This document shows, piece by piece, positions 1 through 12,564 of a stretch of DNA of 64,000 nucleotides; the stretch's first letter is position 1; the number at the start of each line of letters is the position of its first letter. The notes under the pieces are model-generated. The model was not told the DNA's origin and ran no database searches. It was given only the letters and a program-made list of their open reading frames with translations. Made by a program: the position numbers and the translations under genes. The stretch comes from Atrina japonica (Eukaryota > Mollusca > Bivalvia > Pterioida > Pinnidae): the NCBI GenBank assembly GCA_030159075.1, contig BROG01000077.1:255001-319000 (forward strand), given 5' to 3'.

Positions 1-401
1 GAAAAAGCCATTCTTTGAAGTGCATACACAAAACAAGTAACGGGGAGGCAACTCTAGGTCGAAACTGACTTATATACATAATAAAATAATGGCAACTGTA
101 ACTATCTATCGACAATTTACTATAACTCTAAATCAATATGATAATTTAGGAGTATTTGTCTTAACTTCCGATCGTATGGCTACACACATTTTAATTACCT
201 GTTTATTCTAACAGGGGATTTGGCAATATTACGTAAGTTTATATAGATATATATTTGATTTCAATTTACCAAAGAAATCATCATTATTGACTCTTTTCAT
301 TCCACTTTTAAATTTAATCATGAATCAAACATAATGCTTGCTATTGACATTCTACATTTCAGTTTTTAAAGCAGTATAAATTTGAACTTTTCTTTAATAT
401 C
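1..401. other. AT-rich intergenic DNA
   Basis: No coding, RNA or repeat signature recognised here. AT-rich sequence leading into the first pseudo-LTR fragment. Confidence 0.5.
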
Positions 402-615
402 ATTAACAATACCAAAGTTATAGTTTTACAAAATTGGCCAAATATTCATGACGATCGTTTCTGTCAATAAGACTTCATCAGTTGAAATCAAATTTAAAAT
501 AAATGTATATTTCCGAAAGTAAACGTACACCCTTGGGGTATTCAAACGGTCTACCAGCAGTGGCAACGGCCCAGTGGTTAAAAATATGATTAACAATACC
601 AAAGTTATATAACGG
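402..615 (-). repeat. PLE pseudo-LTR fragment with hammerhead motif
   Basis: Same unit as the + strand copies at 18540-19215, read on the opposite strand. It starts with the 'ATACCAAAGTTATA' block, carries a hammerhead core (450-481), then jumps at about 524 to the 'CCACTGGG...GCCACTGCTGG' head of another unit, so it is a deleted or tandem-junction copy. PLE pseudo-LTRs are known to carry hammerheads; assignment to PLE here rests on that and on adjacency of other copies to PLE reverse-transcriptase debris. Confidence 0.75.
450..481 (-). ncRNA. hammerhead ribozyme motif, core intact
   Basis: On the - strand the core reads CTGATGA, then stem-loop II (GTC/GAC arms, loop TTATT), GAAAC, GATC, GTC. 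All invariant core bases (C3 to A9, G12 A13 A14, A15.1/U16.1, C17) are present. Stem III is the tiny palindrome ACGATCGT. Stem I is weak: one A/A mismatch next to the core, then four pairs (TTCA/TGAA). Activity not demonstrated. Confidence 0.75.
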
Positions 616-639
616 TTTCAATCTACATTAGTTCATAAT

Positions 640-2500
640 TATGATTTTCCTATTTAATGATGATTATTGTGTAATGAATGTAGTGGTGATTATCAATGCA
701 TATATTATTTGTAGTAATGATTTACATTCATTTCTAGCCTTAGTCTCTTTTTCCTTAGATCATTTCAAGTAATATTTCTGTCAACCGTCTGTGAACGGAT
801 TGGTTTTGAATCCATACAACAACAAATCAAAGTTCTGAAAAGTACTGAAACGAGATGAAGAATGATACAGCTTTATGTAATGCCTGTAAGATCTGCTGAA
901 GGGAGTTTAGCTCTCTCTCTATAATACACAGAGATATACGTCTCGTATCGATCACATGCATTATTTTCTTACTCACTGAACATTATTTAAACATTATCCA
1001 TTACGTTGTTTGCCATGCAGATGTCAGCATTTATAACATATAATTTATCATAGAGATTTTGACCTAAATGACCAGTTCAAGTGATTGCAGAATTTGGCTG
1101 AGACCTGCGTATATTTATGTAGAGATTCTGTCTGTAAGGAGGTATTAAACAAATAATTCCCAATTCAATTTTCTTCATATTTTTTCTATTTATTCTTCAC
1201 TTTGATCTCAACTGAAATTCAAAATGTTTATCCGCACAATTTTGAGAAAAATTACATTGAATATCATCCACCGAGACATATCTAGGATTCTCTTGAAAAT
1301 AGTTTAAACAGGTCAGTCTTAATTTCAAAAAACATAAATCAATATAGGAAAAGAAACATTTTCCTTATAAAATTATCAAGGGAAAATGATTTTTAATGTT
1401 TTAATGATGAAGGTATCAATGAACATGGCAATTATAAAACAAAAAAATCACCATTTTCTTCTAAAAATTGACAATTTACAAACATCTGTAAATTCAATTT
1501 TCCCCAAAAACTATTTTCTTAAACCTTAAGTTATTATTATATACCATTATGAATATAAAAAAATTCATTCACAAAAATATAAAATATGGTCATCAAAACT
1601 TAAATATTCTGACACGTTCTGGCACGCCTTAAAATTGAAAAATAGATAAGTAAATACTGAATATGAATCAATTGATTAAATGTTAATATTAGTTTAATAA
1701 GGGCATCATTACGATGATTACACCGTCATTCCGGTAAATAAGCGTCATCATTGTAATTTACCATTCGTCAAATTCCCGACATGGCATTTTTAGGCAAACT
1801 TTTCCATCATGACGTCACAATAACATACCCTGTCATACATTTGTGTCACAATCAAGTGGCATCAGAAAGCACAATAAACTCACGTCATTTTTAACGAATG
1901 CATTCCGGACGTCCAGCGTTATTCGGATAGTGTTTAATACCTCCTTAACGATCTTCATTAATAGTGAAATAAACTACACCTTTTTTCTACACATTAAAGA
2001 CTATGAAGTATATTTTTGGTAGCAGCTAGATTATATTTCCGTACTCGCGGGGACTTTTTGATATCAACAATAACAAACATATGCGACACAAATGGATGTC
2101 GTAGGAACACCTTAATCTTGTATGTATTATTATCGATTTTATCTTTTGTACAGTTATTCATAACACATAACTGATAAACTTAGTGTCTTTTTTTATTTTG
2201 CAAAAGTGTATCATTAGAAGAAAACGTGGCATTCTTCTGTGAACTCTTATTCGGAGCGTATGGATAAAAGTAAACATATCAAGGATCACAAGGTTTCAAA
2301 CTGAATTATCCTCCATAGTATCCACTATTTTCAAGAAAACTGATATTGAAAATTGTAGTCATTCGGCTGTCAGCCCTCTTGATTTTTATACCAATTGGAC
2401 TCTGTGACATACCTCGTAAAGCCACTCATCCATGGGGGAAATTAAACAAAGCCCTGAAATGAACAGTTGAACATGAATATCAACTTTCATTACTGATGGG
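640..2500. other. AT-rich intergenic DNA, nothing recognised
   Basis: About 1.9 kb of AT-rich sequence with frequent stops in all frames and no recognisable gene, SINE tail or TIR. Confidence 0.45.
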
Positions 2501-2524
2501 ATTTGAGCGAAATAAAACATTTAT

Positions 2525-2710
2525 ATGATATAATCAGCTGGTACCGAAATACCAGATACAAGGTTTATGTATACGCACAGGGACTCAGACGGTGCACCAG
2601 CACTGGCAACGACCCAGTGGTTATAAATATTATTAACAATACCACAGTTTTAGTTCTACAAATCAGGCTAAACAAAAATGCCCAAGACAATCATTTCACT
2701 AAATTTATAG
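2525..2710 (-). repeat. PLE pseudo-LTR fragment, hammerhead truncated
   Basis: Contains the recurring blocks 'ATCAGCTGGTACC', 'GCACTGGCAACGACCCAGTGG' and 'ATTAACAATACC' on the - strand. Homology stops inside the hammerhead (remnant near 2685-2703), so no catalytic core survives. Confidence 0.7.
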
Positions 2711-2719
2711 GTATTGATT

Positions 2720-3450
2720 ACTTGTTATGTGCTGTGAATGATAAAGTAAATAAATTTATCATAAATATTGTACAGTAGAGTTCAAAATAAACAAAATATA
2801 TGCCTATAATTATGCAATAAAAGAAACTAGTTAATTATCTTATACTTTTAAACTTGTTAAAAGGTAGGTTTCATTGTTTCAAATCAATACCAGAAAAGCT
2901 TAGCCAAGGATACCCCATAAAATAGAAGCACAAAATTAATACCGAGTACATCCTCTACACTTATAAAGGGTAAATCTGCTTCACTAATGAAGTCCTCAGC
3001 CGAAGGCAATCTTTAATCGGGCGCTTCGAACTCTATATGGGCACACTATTCAGATAGGGTGTCCATCAGTCATTGTGGGTCGGCAGTTGGTTTCGGGATA
3101 TATACCCTCCTCTTTGACCACAACCAACATGGTGCTACCTGGGTGATCCTCTATACTGCACTTCTGTGGTGTTGTCCTGTTACACCCAGGGAACATAGTA
3201 CACCGACACAAAGTTGACTGGAAATCTTCTTTACCAAACTTCTACAGTAAATATTCAGGGCATTCCCTCTCTCTGAATTACCCAATAAGATTAACAAAAC
3301 CCTTCTGCTGATGGACCCTTAAAACTGTAAGGTGTAGGCGATCTTGTTTATTATCTGGACTCACATTTAGCATAATTTATGCAAAGCAATGACGGATTTA
3401 TAAAAAATCTTTGTTATTATCACAAATTGTATAAGACACGCAACTTAACC
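2720..3450. other. unassigned intergenic stretch
   Basis: No ORF of note. A GC-richer part (about 3000-3350) is compositionally unlike its surroundings and may be an unrecognised repeat, but no second copy was seen in this window. Confidence 0.35.
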
Positions 3451-3452
3451 GC

Positions 3453-3512
3453 GATGATGATGATGATGATGATGATGATGATAATGATGATGTTTTATTA
3501 TTATTATTATTA
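3453..3512. repeat. (GAT)n then (ATT)n microsatellite
   Basis: About 13 GAT units with one interruption, followed by a run of ATT units. Confidence 0.95.
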
Positions 3513-4312
3513 TTTCACAAAAACATACATGTATAACTAAAAAACGAATGTGCGTTGACAAAGAGACAAAGACAAATACAAAACACCCACAATTTTGGTA
3601 ATGTAAAAATCTAATTACACAGGAACTATGTACAGGAAAGGTAATTTAAACCATGCTTATACTAAGTTAAAACTGTTTGAAAATAATTTGTATCACATTA
3701 AAAAGAATCCATGTCTATATTAGGCCAAGTAAGAATATAGCTACACATTTTATTTTGTTCTATTAATGTATTTATTTATCGATTTTTGTAATTATTGTTG
3801 CAACCCGTATTAGGTCTTGGGAATAAAAAATGTTTTCCACCAAGGAACACAAATATAGATATTGTACTAGAGTGGAAGCTTTTCAATTTTAAATTCATTT
3901 TCATTCTGGGCAATTACATGTATTATGCTAATATTCAGTGGATAAACAAAACATATTTTATTTATAATATTGTATATTCCCTATTTTGTGTTCCTGGAGA
4001 AAACAATATCTCATTAAAAAGTAATCAGTTACGAATGGTAAAAACAATTTTACAGTACTAATTAATACAAATAAAGAAACATTAGTAATAATATTCCGAA
4101 GCTTGTATTTATAGTTCCGGAAATCAATTTTCAAACAAAGCTCTCCATTAAGACCACTTTTGACACAAAAAAATTACCTTTACAGTTTTTAGAGAAAATG
4201 TATTTTTCTATACAATATCTGTTTGATAAATACCTTAAAATATTATCTATATTTAGACTATAGTTTTTCCTACGTATAGAGTATATATCTTATTCAGTAA
4301 CAATTATCATAA
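3513..4312. other. AT-rich intergenic DNA
   Basis: No recognisable gene. The 88-codon open frame at 3795-4061 has low-complexity AT-driven composition and no family resemblance. Confidence 0.45.
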
Positions 4313-4348
4313 AGTATATATATATATATAGTGTGTGTGTGTGTGTGT
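4313..4348. repeat. (TA)n(TG)n microsatellite
   Basis: Dinucleotide run switching from TA to GT. Confidence 0.9.
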
Positions 4349-4633
4349 AATTACTTGTAGCTGCATACAGCAATACTTATATTCATATAAGTCCAATTTA
4401 TATACAAGTGTAATTAATGTAATGTTGAGTTCAATATGTACCCGAGCAAAACGTATTTAAGTCGTTGTGCACTGACCTTCGTGTATAAATTGGCATATGT
4501 CTACAAACACAATCTGGATCAGATCATGATAGGGGTCACCGGCTGTGCGGTCTATATTTAGAAAGTGGACAGTCTTGTTTTCGGCTGAACCCATATGTGC
4601 CACTTTGCCTTGGATCTGTGTTTATTGGTATAT

Positions 4634-5880
4634 ACTGTACAGTAGCTTATTCCAGAAGCGGTGTAAATCAGATGTGGATGGTAAAAACTTCTAAACAGCT
4701 ATTAGAAAATTTGATGGCACACAATTTTTCTCGAATTCACAGTATCAAAACTTATGACTTCTCTACTCTTTACACTACTATTCCACATAAAAAATTAAAA
4801 GAAAGACTTTTCAGCATCATAGACAAATGCTTTTTCACTAAAGGTGGTACCCGAAAATTTAAATATCTAGTGATTGACTATCAGGATACTTATTTTGTCA
4901 AACACCACTCTGATTCTACACATAAATATACTGAAGTTGATATAAAAAAACATGCTGGAATTTCTAATAGACAATATATTTGTAATGTTCGGAGACGTGG
5001 TCTTTCAACAAACTGTCGGCATTCCTATGGGAACCAATTGTGCTCCTTTATTGGCCGACCTGTTCCTTTATTCATACGAAGCAGACTTTATTTCAGAAAC
5101 TGCTGAATCAAAAGAAGAAAAAGTTAGCGGTGTCCTTTAATTTGACATTTAGATATATCGACGACGTTTTGTAAATTAATAATGACAATTTTCATACATA
5201 TGTCAATGCGATATATCCCAGCGAACTAGAAATTAAAGATACAACAGAATCAAGCACACACGCTTCATACTTAGACATTTTACTTAAATATAAACACAGA
5301 CGGGAAATTAGCAACTAAGCTATACGATAAACGCAACGATTTCGGCTTTCCATCGTAAATATTCCACATTTAAGTAGTAAATATCCCTCAGTCACCCGCA
5401 TATGGAGTTTATATTTTTCATAAATGATCCGATATGCCAGGCGTGCACAACATATGAAGATTTCATATACAAAGGTAAACTACTCACTGACAAATTATTG
5501 ACACAGGGATATCAAAAACCGCGTTTAATGTCAACTTTCCGCAAATTTTACGGTCGGTATGATAGTCTTGTTTGCGACTACTACGTTTCACTAAGTGAAA
5601 TGTTGAGTTGCCTTTTCGTTGGCGGTTGTTGAGATGTCGGTACCAATTGTGACGAGGATACACTCCTCACTTGTTTCAATGGATTTGACTGTGGACTCAC
5701 GGCGGGTGTGACCGGTCGACAGGGGATGCTTACTCCTCCATGGCACCTGATCCCACCTCTTGGTTTCCAGAGGTCCGTGTTTGTCCATTTTTACCGGATT
5801 TGTATCTATGTCCTGGACATTCTATTGATTTATACTTTGGTATCTGAAATTTTTATATTAAATAATTTCCCCGTATTCTA
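4634..5880 (+). mobile_element. Penelope-like retroelement, 5'-truncated, decayed RT
   Basis: Encodes a reverse transcriptase of Penelope type, broken by frameshifts. In order: 'FSTLYTTIPHKK' (frame from 4597), then after a frameshift 'GIPMGTNCAPLLADLFLYS' (frame from 4952), then the catalytic box R-YIDD-VL at 5151-5171 followed at once by a stop at 5172, then 'KLLTQGYQKPRLMSTFRKFYGRY' (frame of 5402-5629). These blocks match those of the - strand copy at 8308-10650, and similarity to that copy begins near 4634, so the 5' half is missing, as is common for target-primed retroelements. The 3' non-coding tail (about 5640-5880, ending near 'TTTATACTTTGGTATCTGA') recurs many times in the window. 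No GIY-YIG endonuclease domain was recognised. Not functional. Confidence 0.85.
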
Positions 5881-5982
5881 TTTTTTCATATACCATATCA
5901 TGTTATCATCTTATCCTGACCCGGGGTTAAATTAATTGTAAAATGGGTATATATAATTAATAAACATCTTGTTTTTAAAAAA

Positions 5983-6125
5983 TGGACTTCATCCGTTAAG
6001 CTCCAGATTTAAACATATATTCTAAAGAGTAAATGGTATCAGTCAATGCCAAATAATAAATCTAAACATATAGCCAAAATCCGTCTAAGAGTAACCACTG
6101 TACAAATAGGGCTATATTAGTTGAA
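5983..6125 (-). repeat. PLE pseudo-LTR half, hammerhead cut
   Basis: Begins within the hammerhead (only the CTGATGA side is left, mutated) and continues through the 'CAAATAATAAATCTAAAC' and 'CGTCTAAGAGTAACCACTGT' blocks. It abuts a PLE coding remnant on the same strand, linking this repeat physically to PLE. Confidence 0.65.
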
Positions 6126-6250
6126 ACAGAGTAATCGCAAACTAAGATATTATTCCGATCATAAATTTTGTGGAACGTTGACACAGACGCAATTTCCGAT
6201 ACCTTTGTATCAATAACTTGTCAGTAAAGCCATACCAATTTTATTAGTAG
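6126..6250 (-). mobile_element. short PLE RT 3' remnant
   Basis: On the - strand resembles the FRKFYGR / KLLT region of the RT thumb seen at 5400-5600, without an open frame. Directly upstream (in its own orientation) of the pseudo-LTR half at 5983-6125. Confidence 0.55.
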
Positions 6251-7780
6251 TTCGTTGGAAATCCCGCCCCTTATTTTCAGAGAATAATAATAATAATAAT
6301 AATGTTATTGTTTTTAACGCACCTGTTTTGAAAGTGCGCAAGCGAATTTTTTGTTTCAAGATTTGGGTCTGGTATTGCCGTTTTCTTTTATGATTTTAAT
6401 CTTTAGCCATGTGTTTCCGTTCTCGCCTTCCGTTTTACGATGACTGTTCACATAGTTACCATGCAGGGAAACAAAAAACAAAATAATAAAACCACCATGA
6501 ACCATAATCATACAAAACTTAATAAAAATGATATTTATAGAATGAAAAAAATTATCAAGATCATGGATTACGATATATAATCTGATAAAACTGCACAGAT
6601 TCATTTAAGTGTTAAGTTGTTTATCAGTACGCTAGGCCGAATTTCTGCCACGATTTTAATCGATTTATATATCTTCAAGACATATAATAGAAACAGATAA
6701 GTTTCCCCAATATATGAATCCTAATGTGGTGTATTTATATGATTCTCTGACTGTCTCTTAGATTCATATACATGACTATGTATTAACCTATCCTTTAACT
6801 TTACAATTAGTGAAATAAAATACAGAAATTGTGTATCATTGAAGAATTTTCTTTGTGGCTAATTTCACTTATTTCAGATGATTTGATTTTTTTCAGTGTT
6901 TTCGAGTTCGGAGGAATTTAGATAACATTTTGTAGCCAAAATAAATTTTTACAAAAAATTCTCTCAATTTTGTAGTCAACATAACACAACATAACATTTT
7001 TTGTTGTCAATAAATGACAAAATTAGTCATTGGCTATCTACAGAACCAGTCCTGATCATATTCCATTTGACAATCCATAAATATCATTTTACGGTTATTT
7101 TACAACTTCTGAAAAGGTCAATGCTTTGTCTATTCTTATCCTATACTTTTGAATTACAATTCCTTATTTTGAGGTTTTATCTGGAATCAAATTGATTTTG
7201 TTTTGTATTATTGCCCAAAATATTCACATTTATAGAAATTGTGCAAAAAAATGTTTGTGCAGAAGTTAAACATATGTATACAGGGTTTACATCTTTACGT
7301 TCAATGTTTAAAAAGTATACAAGAAATTTATACTTTTTTAATTGATACAACTATAGTTTTACTTTATATATTTTGTTAATGACCGTAGGCAGAATGAATC
7401 TAGACAATTCCTCAGTACAATTACCCTATTGCAAATCTAACAGGAAGATAACAGAATTATTTACCCTTTTACTTTTTTTAAAACATATTTTCAGGATTTA
7501 CAAACTAGAAACGTGATGGTCAATATAGTGCAAGGTAGCGTTTACATGTGTAGATCACAATAAAATGTTAGAATAAAATGTTAGTAGATTTCATAATTAA
7601 ATTATCTACATGAAATTTTGCATTAGTGAAATCAGAATTAAGACAATGATAGAAACTACTTTTGTTCGGTCTGCATTTTACTCCTTCGGTCCAATTTCAA
7701 TGAAATTTTAATTAATAATATTGAAAAAATAATTCGATCGTTCGGTCCAAAATCTGTAAATGAAATCCCAAAGAATTACA
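6251..7780. other. AT-rich intergenic DNA
   Basis: Short (AAT)n run near 6285-6303; otherwise no recognisable gene or repeat family. Confidence 0.4.
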
Positions 7781-7789
7781 AATCAAATT

Positions 7790-8250
7790 GGTATGGCCTA
7801 AGTAGCTTAAATCTGTGTATGAAATGTTCATATGTTGAACACGTCCTTGCATTTCGGAACATTTGTGAGATATAAACACCATATATAGGTGATTGTGGAT
7901 TGTTACTACTTAAATGTGGACAATTAACGATTGGAAAGCCGAAATCGCCGCGTTTGTTAATTGTCTGTTGTCTATAGTAAGTAAAATGTTTTAGCAGGAA
8001 GCGTGTTTCCTTGATTCTTTTGTGTCTTAGATTTTTAGTTCGTTGAGATATATCGTATTGTCAAATGTATGAAAATTCTCATTATTAATTGACAAAACGT
8101 CGTCGATATATCTTAATGTCAAAATAGAGGCTAATGATAGTTTTTCTTTTTTCATTGAGAAGCTTCGAAATTAAGTCTGATTCATATTAATAAAGGAGCA
8201 GGTAAGTTGATAAAGGGGTACAATCGGTTCCAAAAATAAAAAATAAATGT
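7790..8250 (-). mobile_element. PLE RT fragment, second copy
   Basis: Parallel to the neighbouring copy at 8308-10650 but diverged. The catalytic YIDD codons survive at 8099-8110 (- strand), followed by the 'ILLT...' and 'YGVYIS'-like region. Multiple stops. It lies head-to-tail with the larger copy, as if two PLE copies were joined in tandem. Confidence 0.75.
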
Positions 8251-8307
8251 CAATAGTGGTGACGTCGGTACTGAAGTTATTAAGTTGAAATGATGAATCA
8301 GTAACTG

Positions 8308-10650
8308 TTTTAAGTGCATCCCCTGTCGACCGGTCACACCCGACGTGAGTCCACAGTCAAGTCCAATGAAACAAGTGAGGAGTGTATCCTCGTCACAATT
8401 GGTACAGACGTCTCAACAACCGCCAACGAAAAGGCAACTCAACAGAGTAGTCGCAAACAAGACTATTTTACCTACCAGACATAAAATTTGCGGAATGTTG
8501 AACATTAAACGCGGTTTTCGATATCCCCTGTGTCAATAATTTGTCAGTGAGTAGTTTACCTCTGTATATGAAATCTTCATATGTTGTGCATGCACTGGCA
8601 TATCGGATTATTTGTGAAATATAAACTCCATATGCGGGTGACTGAGGGATATTACTACTTAAATGTGGAATATTTTACGATGGGAAAGCCGACATCGTCG
8701 CGTTTATCGTATAGCTTAGTTGCTAATCGGGGAGTTCCCGTCTGTGTTTATATTAAGTAAAATGCTAAGTATGAAGCGTGTGTGCTTGATTCTGGTTGTA
8801 TCTTTAATTTCTAGTTCGCTGGGATATATCGCATTGACATATGTATGAATATTGTCATTATTAGTTGACAAAACGTCGTCGATATATCTAAAATGTCAAA
8901 TTAAAGGACACCGCTAACTTTTTCTTCTTTTGATTCAGCAGTTTCTGAATGAAGTCTGCTTCGTATGAATAAAGGAACAGGTCGACCAATAAAGGAGCAC
9001 AATTGGTTCCCATAGGAATGCCGACAGTTTGTTGAAAGACCACGTCTCCGAACATTACAAATATATTGTCTATTAGAAATTCCAGCATGTTTTTTTATAT
9101 CAACTTCAGTATATTTATGTGTAGAATCAGAGTGGTGTTTGACGAAATAAGTATCCTGATAGCCAATCACTAGATATTTAAATTTTCGGGTACCACCTTT
9201 TGAGTGAAAAAGCAGTTGTCTATGATGCTGAAAAAAAAAAGTCTTTCTTTTAATTTTTTTATGTGGAATAGTATTGTAAAAGAGTAGAGAAGTCATAAGT
9301 TTTGATACTGTGAATTCGAGAAAAATTGGGTGCCTTCAAATTTTTCTAAAAAGCTGTTTAGAATTTTTAAGTATCCACATCTGATTTACACACCGCTTCT
9401 GGAATAAGCAACTGTACAGTATTGTTGAAGTTTCTCCTGAACGGCTGTCAATATCTTGGTAAGGAGTAAAGATAAAGGGTTGGGTAACATTTTGCTGGAT
9501 CCTGCTATGTATCTTTGCTTATATGGGGTTTTATGAAGTTTAAAGTATTCCAGTATAAAATGTGGTAGCTCGAAATCGGTATCCGTTGTAGGTATATCAA
9601 ATGAGCGTAATAACGGACACGTGATTTTGAAGGATCTCGTCCTTTGAAAGTGAGCTACGTGTGTATGTAGGATTTCCAGAATTCGTATTAAACCTAAGTT
9701 CTTCTTATAAACAATTATAGTAATGTGCCTTACAAATAATAACTATATTATTTGAGGCTTTGTCTGCTGGTACCAGTACATATTGGTCATGTAACCTATC
9801 CAGTTCAGTTAGTACTTCTGGATCATTAAATACAGGTGGATAACGTGTTTTCATAGTCCCTTTAAATTTTTCGAATACGAGATTTTATCAACCATCATAT
9901 GGCTTTCAGCCATTCAGACAAAGTGTCTGGTTCTACGTCTTCAAGTTTGGCCCATCGTCTGGCATAATCTTCGACAGAATCCATAACTAAACTGAAATTC
10001 TGACGCCAATTAAAGGAACGGGCTTCCCGGTATTTAGGACCCCTTAAAATAAGATTTTTTAGGCTTTCATTTTCAACAATAGAAACGTCGCCGGTAATGA
10101 CATGCCCGATAGTATTGCATTTGAAAGGAGATGAAGCACATGAACATGTGACAGTGTTCTGTAGAAGATGGTTGATGTCTAGGCACTGCAAAACCTGTTT
10201 GTAATTGAATAGCTTGGATGCGATGCTAGGTGTATAGCTGTATGAAATGCAAGGCGTGGTCTTCAGTTTAAAATATGGTGGAATACAGGACTGAACTTTT
10301 TTGTGATTTAGAACATTGCCGATGTTTAAAGCGTCTATGCCTTTATTTGTAAATTTAAGTTTAAGGAAAAGACGTTTCTATTCAGAACAGTCATCGTTTG
10401 TAACGCGTGCAGGCTTAAACAGTCTGTGATAAGCGATGTCCATTATAATGGAGTTCAGTATGTATTCTGGGGTTGAAGAATCCGTGTAGGGGTTCATTCT
10501 TGCTTCATGAATAAGTTTATTGAGATTTGTAAAAGGAACAGAATAAAGTTTGCTGCGAATGTGATGAAGACCCAATTTTTTGTTAACGTAAGGTAAAAGA
10601 GATGAAAAAGTGTCATACAACATGTAAAAATACGTCAAAAGCACATCAAA
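8308..10650 (-). mobile_element. Penelope-like retroelement, longest copy in window
   Basis: Reading on the - strand from 10644 down: an N-terminal block (10378-10644), a block with 'CASSPFKCN' and 'RSFNWRQNFSLVMDSVEDYARRW' (9895-10191), an 'AGSSKMLPNPLSLLLTKILT' type block (about 9450-9550), 'NTIPHKK' (near 9270), 'GIPMGTNCAPLLVDLFLYS' (8888-9088), YIDD at 8875-8886, and a 3' tail starting near 8308. This order is that of Penelope-type RTs. The coding region is split over several frames with many small indels, so it is dead. The N-terminal portion before the RT is largely present, making it the best template for a consensus of this family. Confidence 0.85.
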
Positions 10651-10654
10651 TATA

Positions 10655-11180
10655 TATTTTCCGATTTCGCCATTAATTAAGTTTAATTGATACTTGTTTC
10701 CTATAAAGTTTCATCAAAATTCCTTCAGCGGTTTTGGAGAAGAAGTCGCAAAAATGAAACCCCACTCCCCTTTATTTTTGCAGCAAAATTATTGCAGGAA
10801 AGAAATTTATCTACCAAATCACAGGTAAAACACATAAAATGAATGCATCATAATGAATGAGGGGAGAAAATCAATTATGAATGAAAATTACAAAGTATAA
10901 AAAGACGTCAAAAACGCGTAAAAAATTATTTTCCGATTTCAATGAAATTAACAAACTTGAATCATACATCTATGTAGATCACTCAGTTACAATTAGTTTT
11001 TCAATTCATGCAGCCGTTCTGGAGGAAAAATTAAATAGGGATAGCACTGAGACCTCTTTTGTCCCATCCTGAATCCACCCCTGGGCAGGTCTGGCCGAAA
11101 TGAACAAACTAGGTAGACGATCTTGAGTACTTGCTTCCGATAAAGTTTCATAAAAATCCATTCAGCGTTTTGTAGATCAA
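10655..11180 (+). repeat. dispersed repeat, first copy
   Basis: Shares blocks with 58745-59625: 'CTATAAAGTTTCATCAAAAT', 'CTTCAGCGGTTTTGGAGAAG', 'ATAAAATGAATGCATCATAA', 'CAGCCGTTCTGGAGGAAAA' and 'TGGCCGAAATGAACAAACT'. No coding capacity recognised; this copy lacks the (GACGGACG)n tail seen at the other site. Confidence 0.8.
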
Positions 11181-12560
11181 ATTCATTAAGTAATGTTTAC
11201 AGTTTCTTGTTATTTTCACTTAGATCTAGTTTGATTCACATTTCGTATGTAGTTTGAGTTTAGATTTTTAGTTTCCCTTTTTTTCAATTATCATTTATTT
11301 ATTACGTTATCATACAATACTATACTCTCCGAATGAGTGAGTGGTTGTTTGTGGGACTGTGTATGTGTACATTTTTTCATGTTATTTGAATCGTTTTGTC
11401 GTGATGAAGGGATAGATTGTCTCGATAATTTGACTTTCAATTTGTCCGTGTCGGTAGTCATTTTAGTGCTTTATATATATATATAAATATTTATTTATTT
11501 AAGGATTGTTTTCATATTTTGGAAAGCATTGAGTATAAATGCAATGGATTATGTTTCAAAAACATGCCCCGGCTTTACCTTTCAATAGATTATGTGACAA
11601 GCTACATATCAAACTAAGGGATGTATCATATTAAAGAGTATTTCAAAAAAATGTTGTAGGTAAATAACTTTTAATGCATACACATTAAACATTATTTATA
11701 TGAGTCACAATTTTAACTGTTTTGGAAAGTTGCATTTAAACGTCGTTTTTCATTACAAACTCCAAATATTTCCTTTATCACTAACTGTAACCTGTCCAAA
11801 AAGTTTCGGATCACATTTTCACGTGTGTCCAATGGAATCTTTCCGATTTTATTGTCTGTTTTAAGTCATCAAGATCATCTGGGCATGTTGAATATACTCA
11901 AAATAAAATTTAAAAATATCGAATTGAAGGTTCCTCTTCAATTTCTTGCATCCATTTTGATAGTAAAATCAGATAATACTATTTTATGATTACGTCATTG
12001 ATGACGTCGTAAAAATAAGTTCTGACCTCAAAGATTTTGGATTTATTAATCATAAATTTGGAATTAAATTCTCTCTGAAATGTTCTTTCAATTTTTAATC
12101 ATGATGTGTCTGCGCAAAGTTATGGGCATTTGAAGTGGAGACATGTTTTCGAAACACCCTACATTTTAAAATTGATAGGAAGTTCATGTAAAATCGGCTC
12201 CATCCCATATTTCATCTCCATCCCTCACTAATTCTGTGGCCCATCTCGTTTTCTCACAACCTACAATGTCAATGCCGAGGATAAGTAGGTTTCTCAGTAA
12301 TGAAGTTATTAAAGGGATACTATATATAATTTTCGTGTTCGTGTTATATAATATATGAGTAGCTGATCAATTAAATACTAAATTGACCTAAAAAACACAT
12401 GGATCTATTATAGGCTTATACGGGTTTTCCGTAACTAAGGTGTCAATAGTTAACTTTTAGACAGGTCAATAAAAGTTATTTCATAACATAATTTGCAATT
12501 GCCATATTTCAATTGATTTGAAGGATTTGCTAGTATAGTATATACTGAAATAATTACGAA
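11181..12560. other. AT-rich intergenic DNA with one short repeat
   Basis: At 11503-11560 lies a single-arm copy of the hairpin unit found at 30606-30760 ('AAGGATTGTTTTCATATTTTGG', then 'GAGTATAAATGCAATGGA'). The rest is unassigned. Confidence 0.45.
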
Positions 12561-12564
12561 ACAG

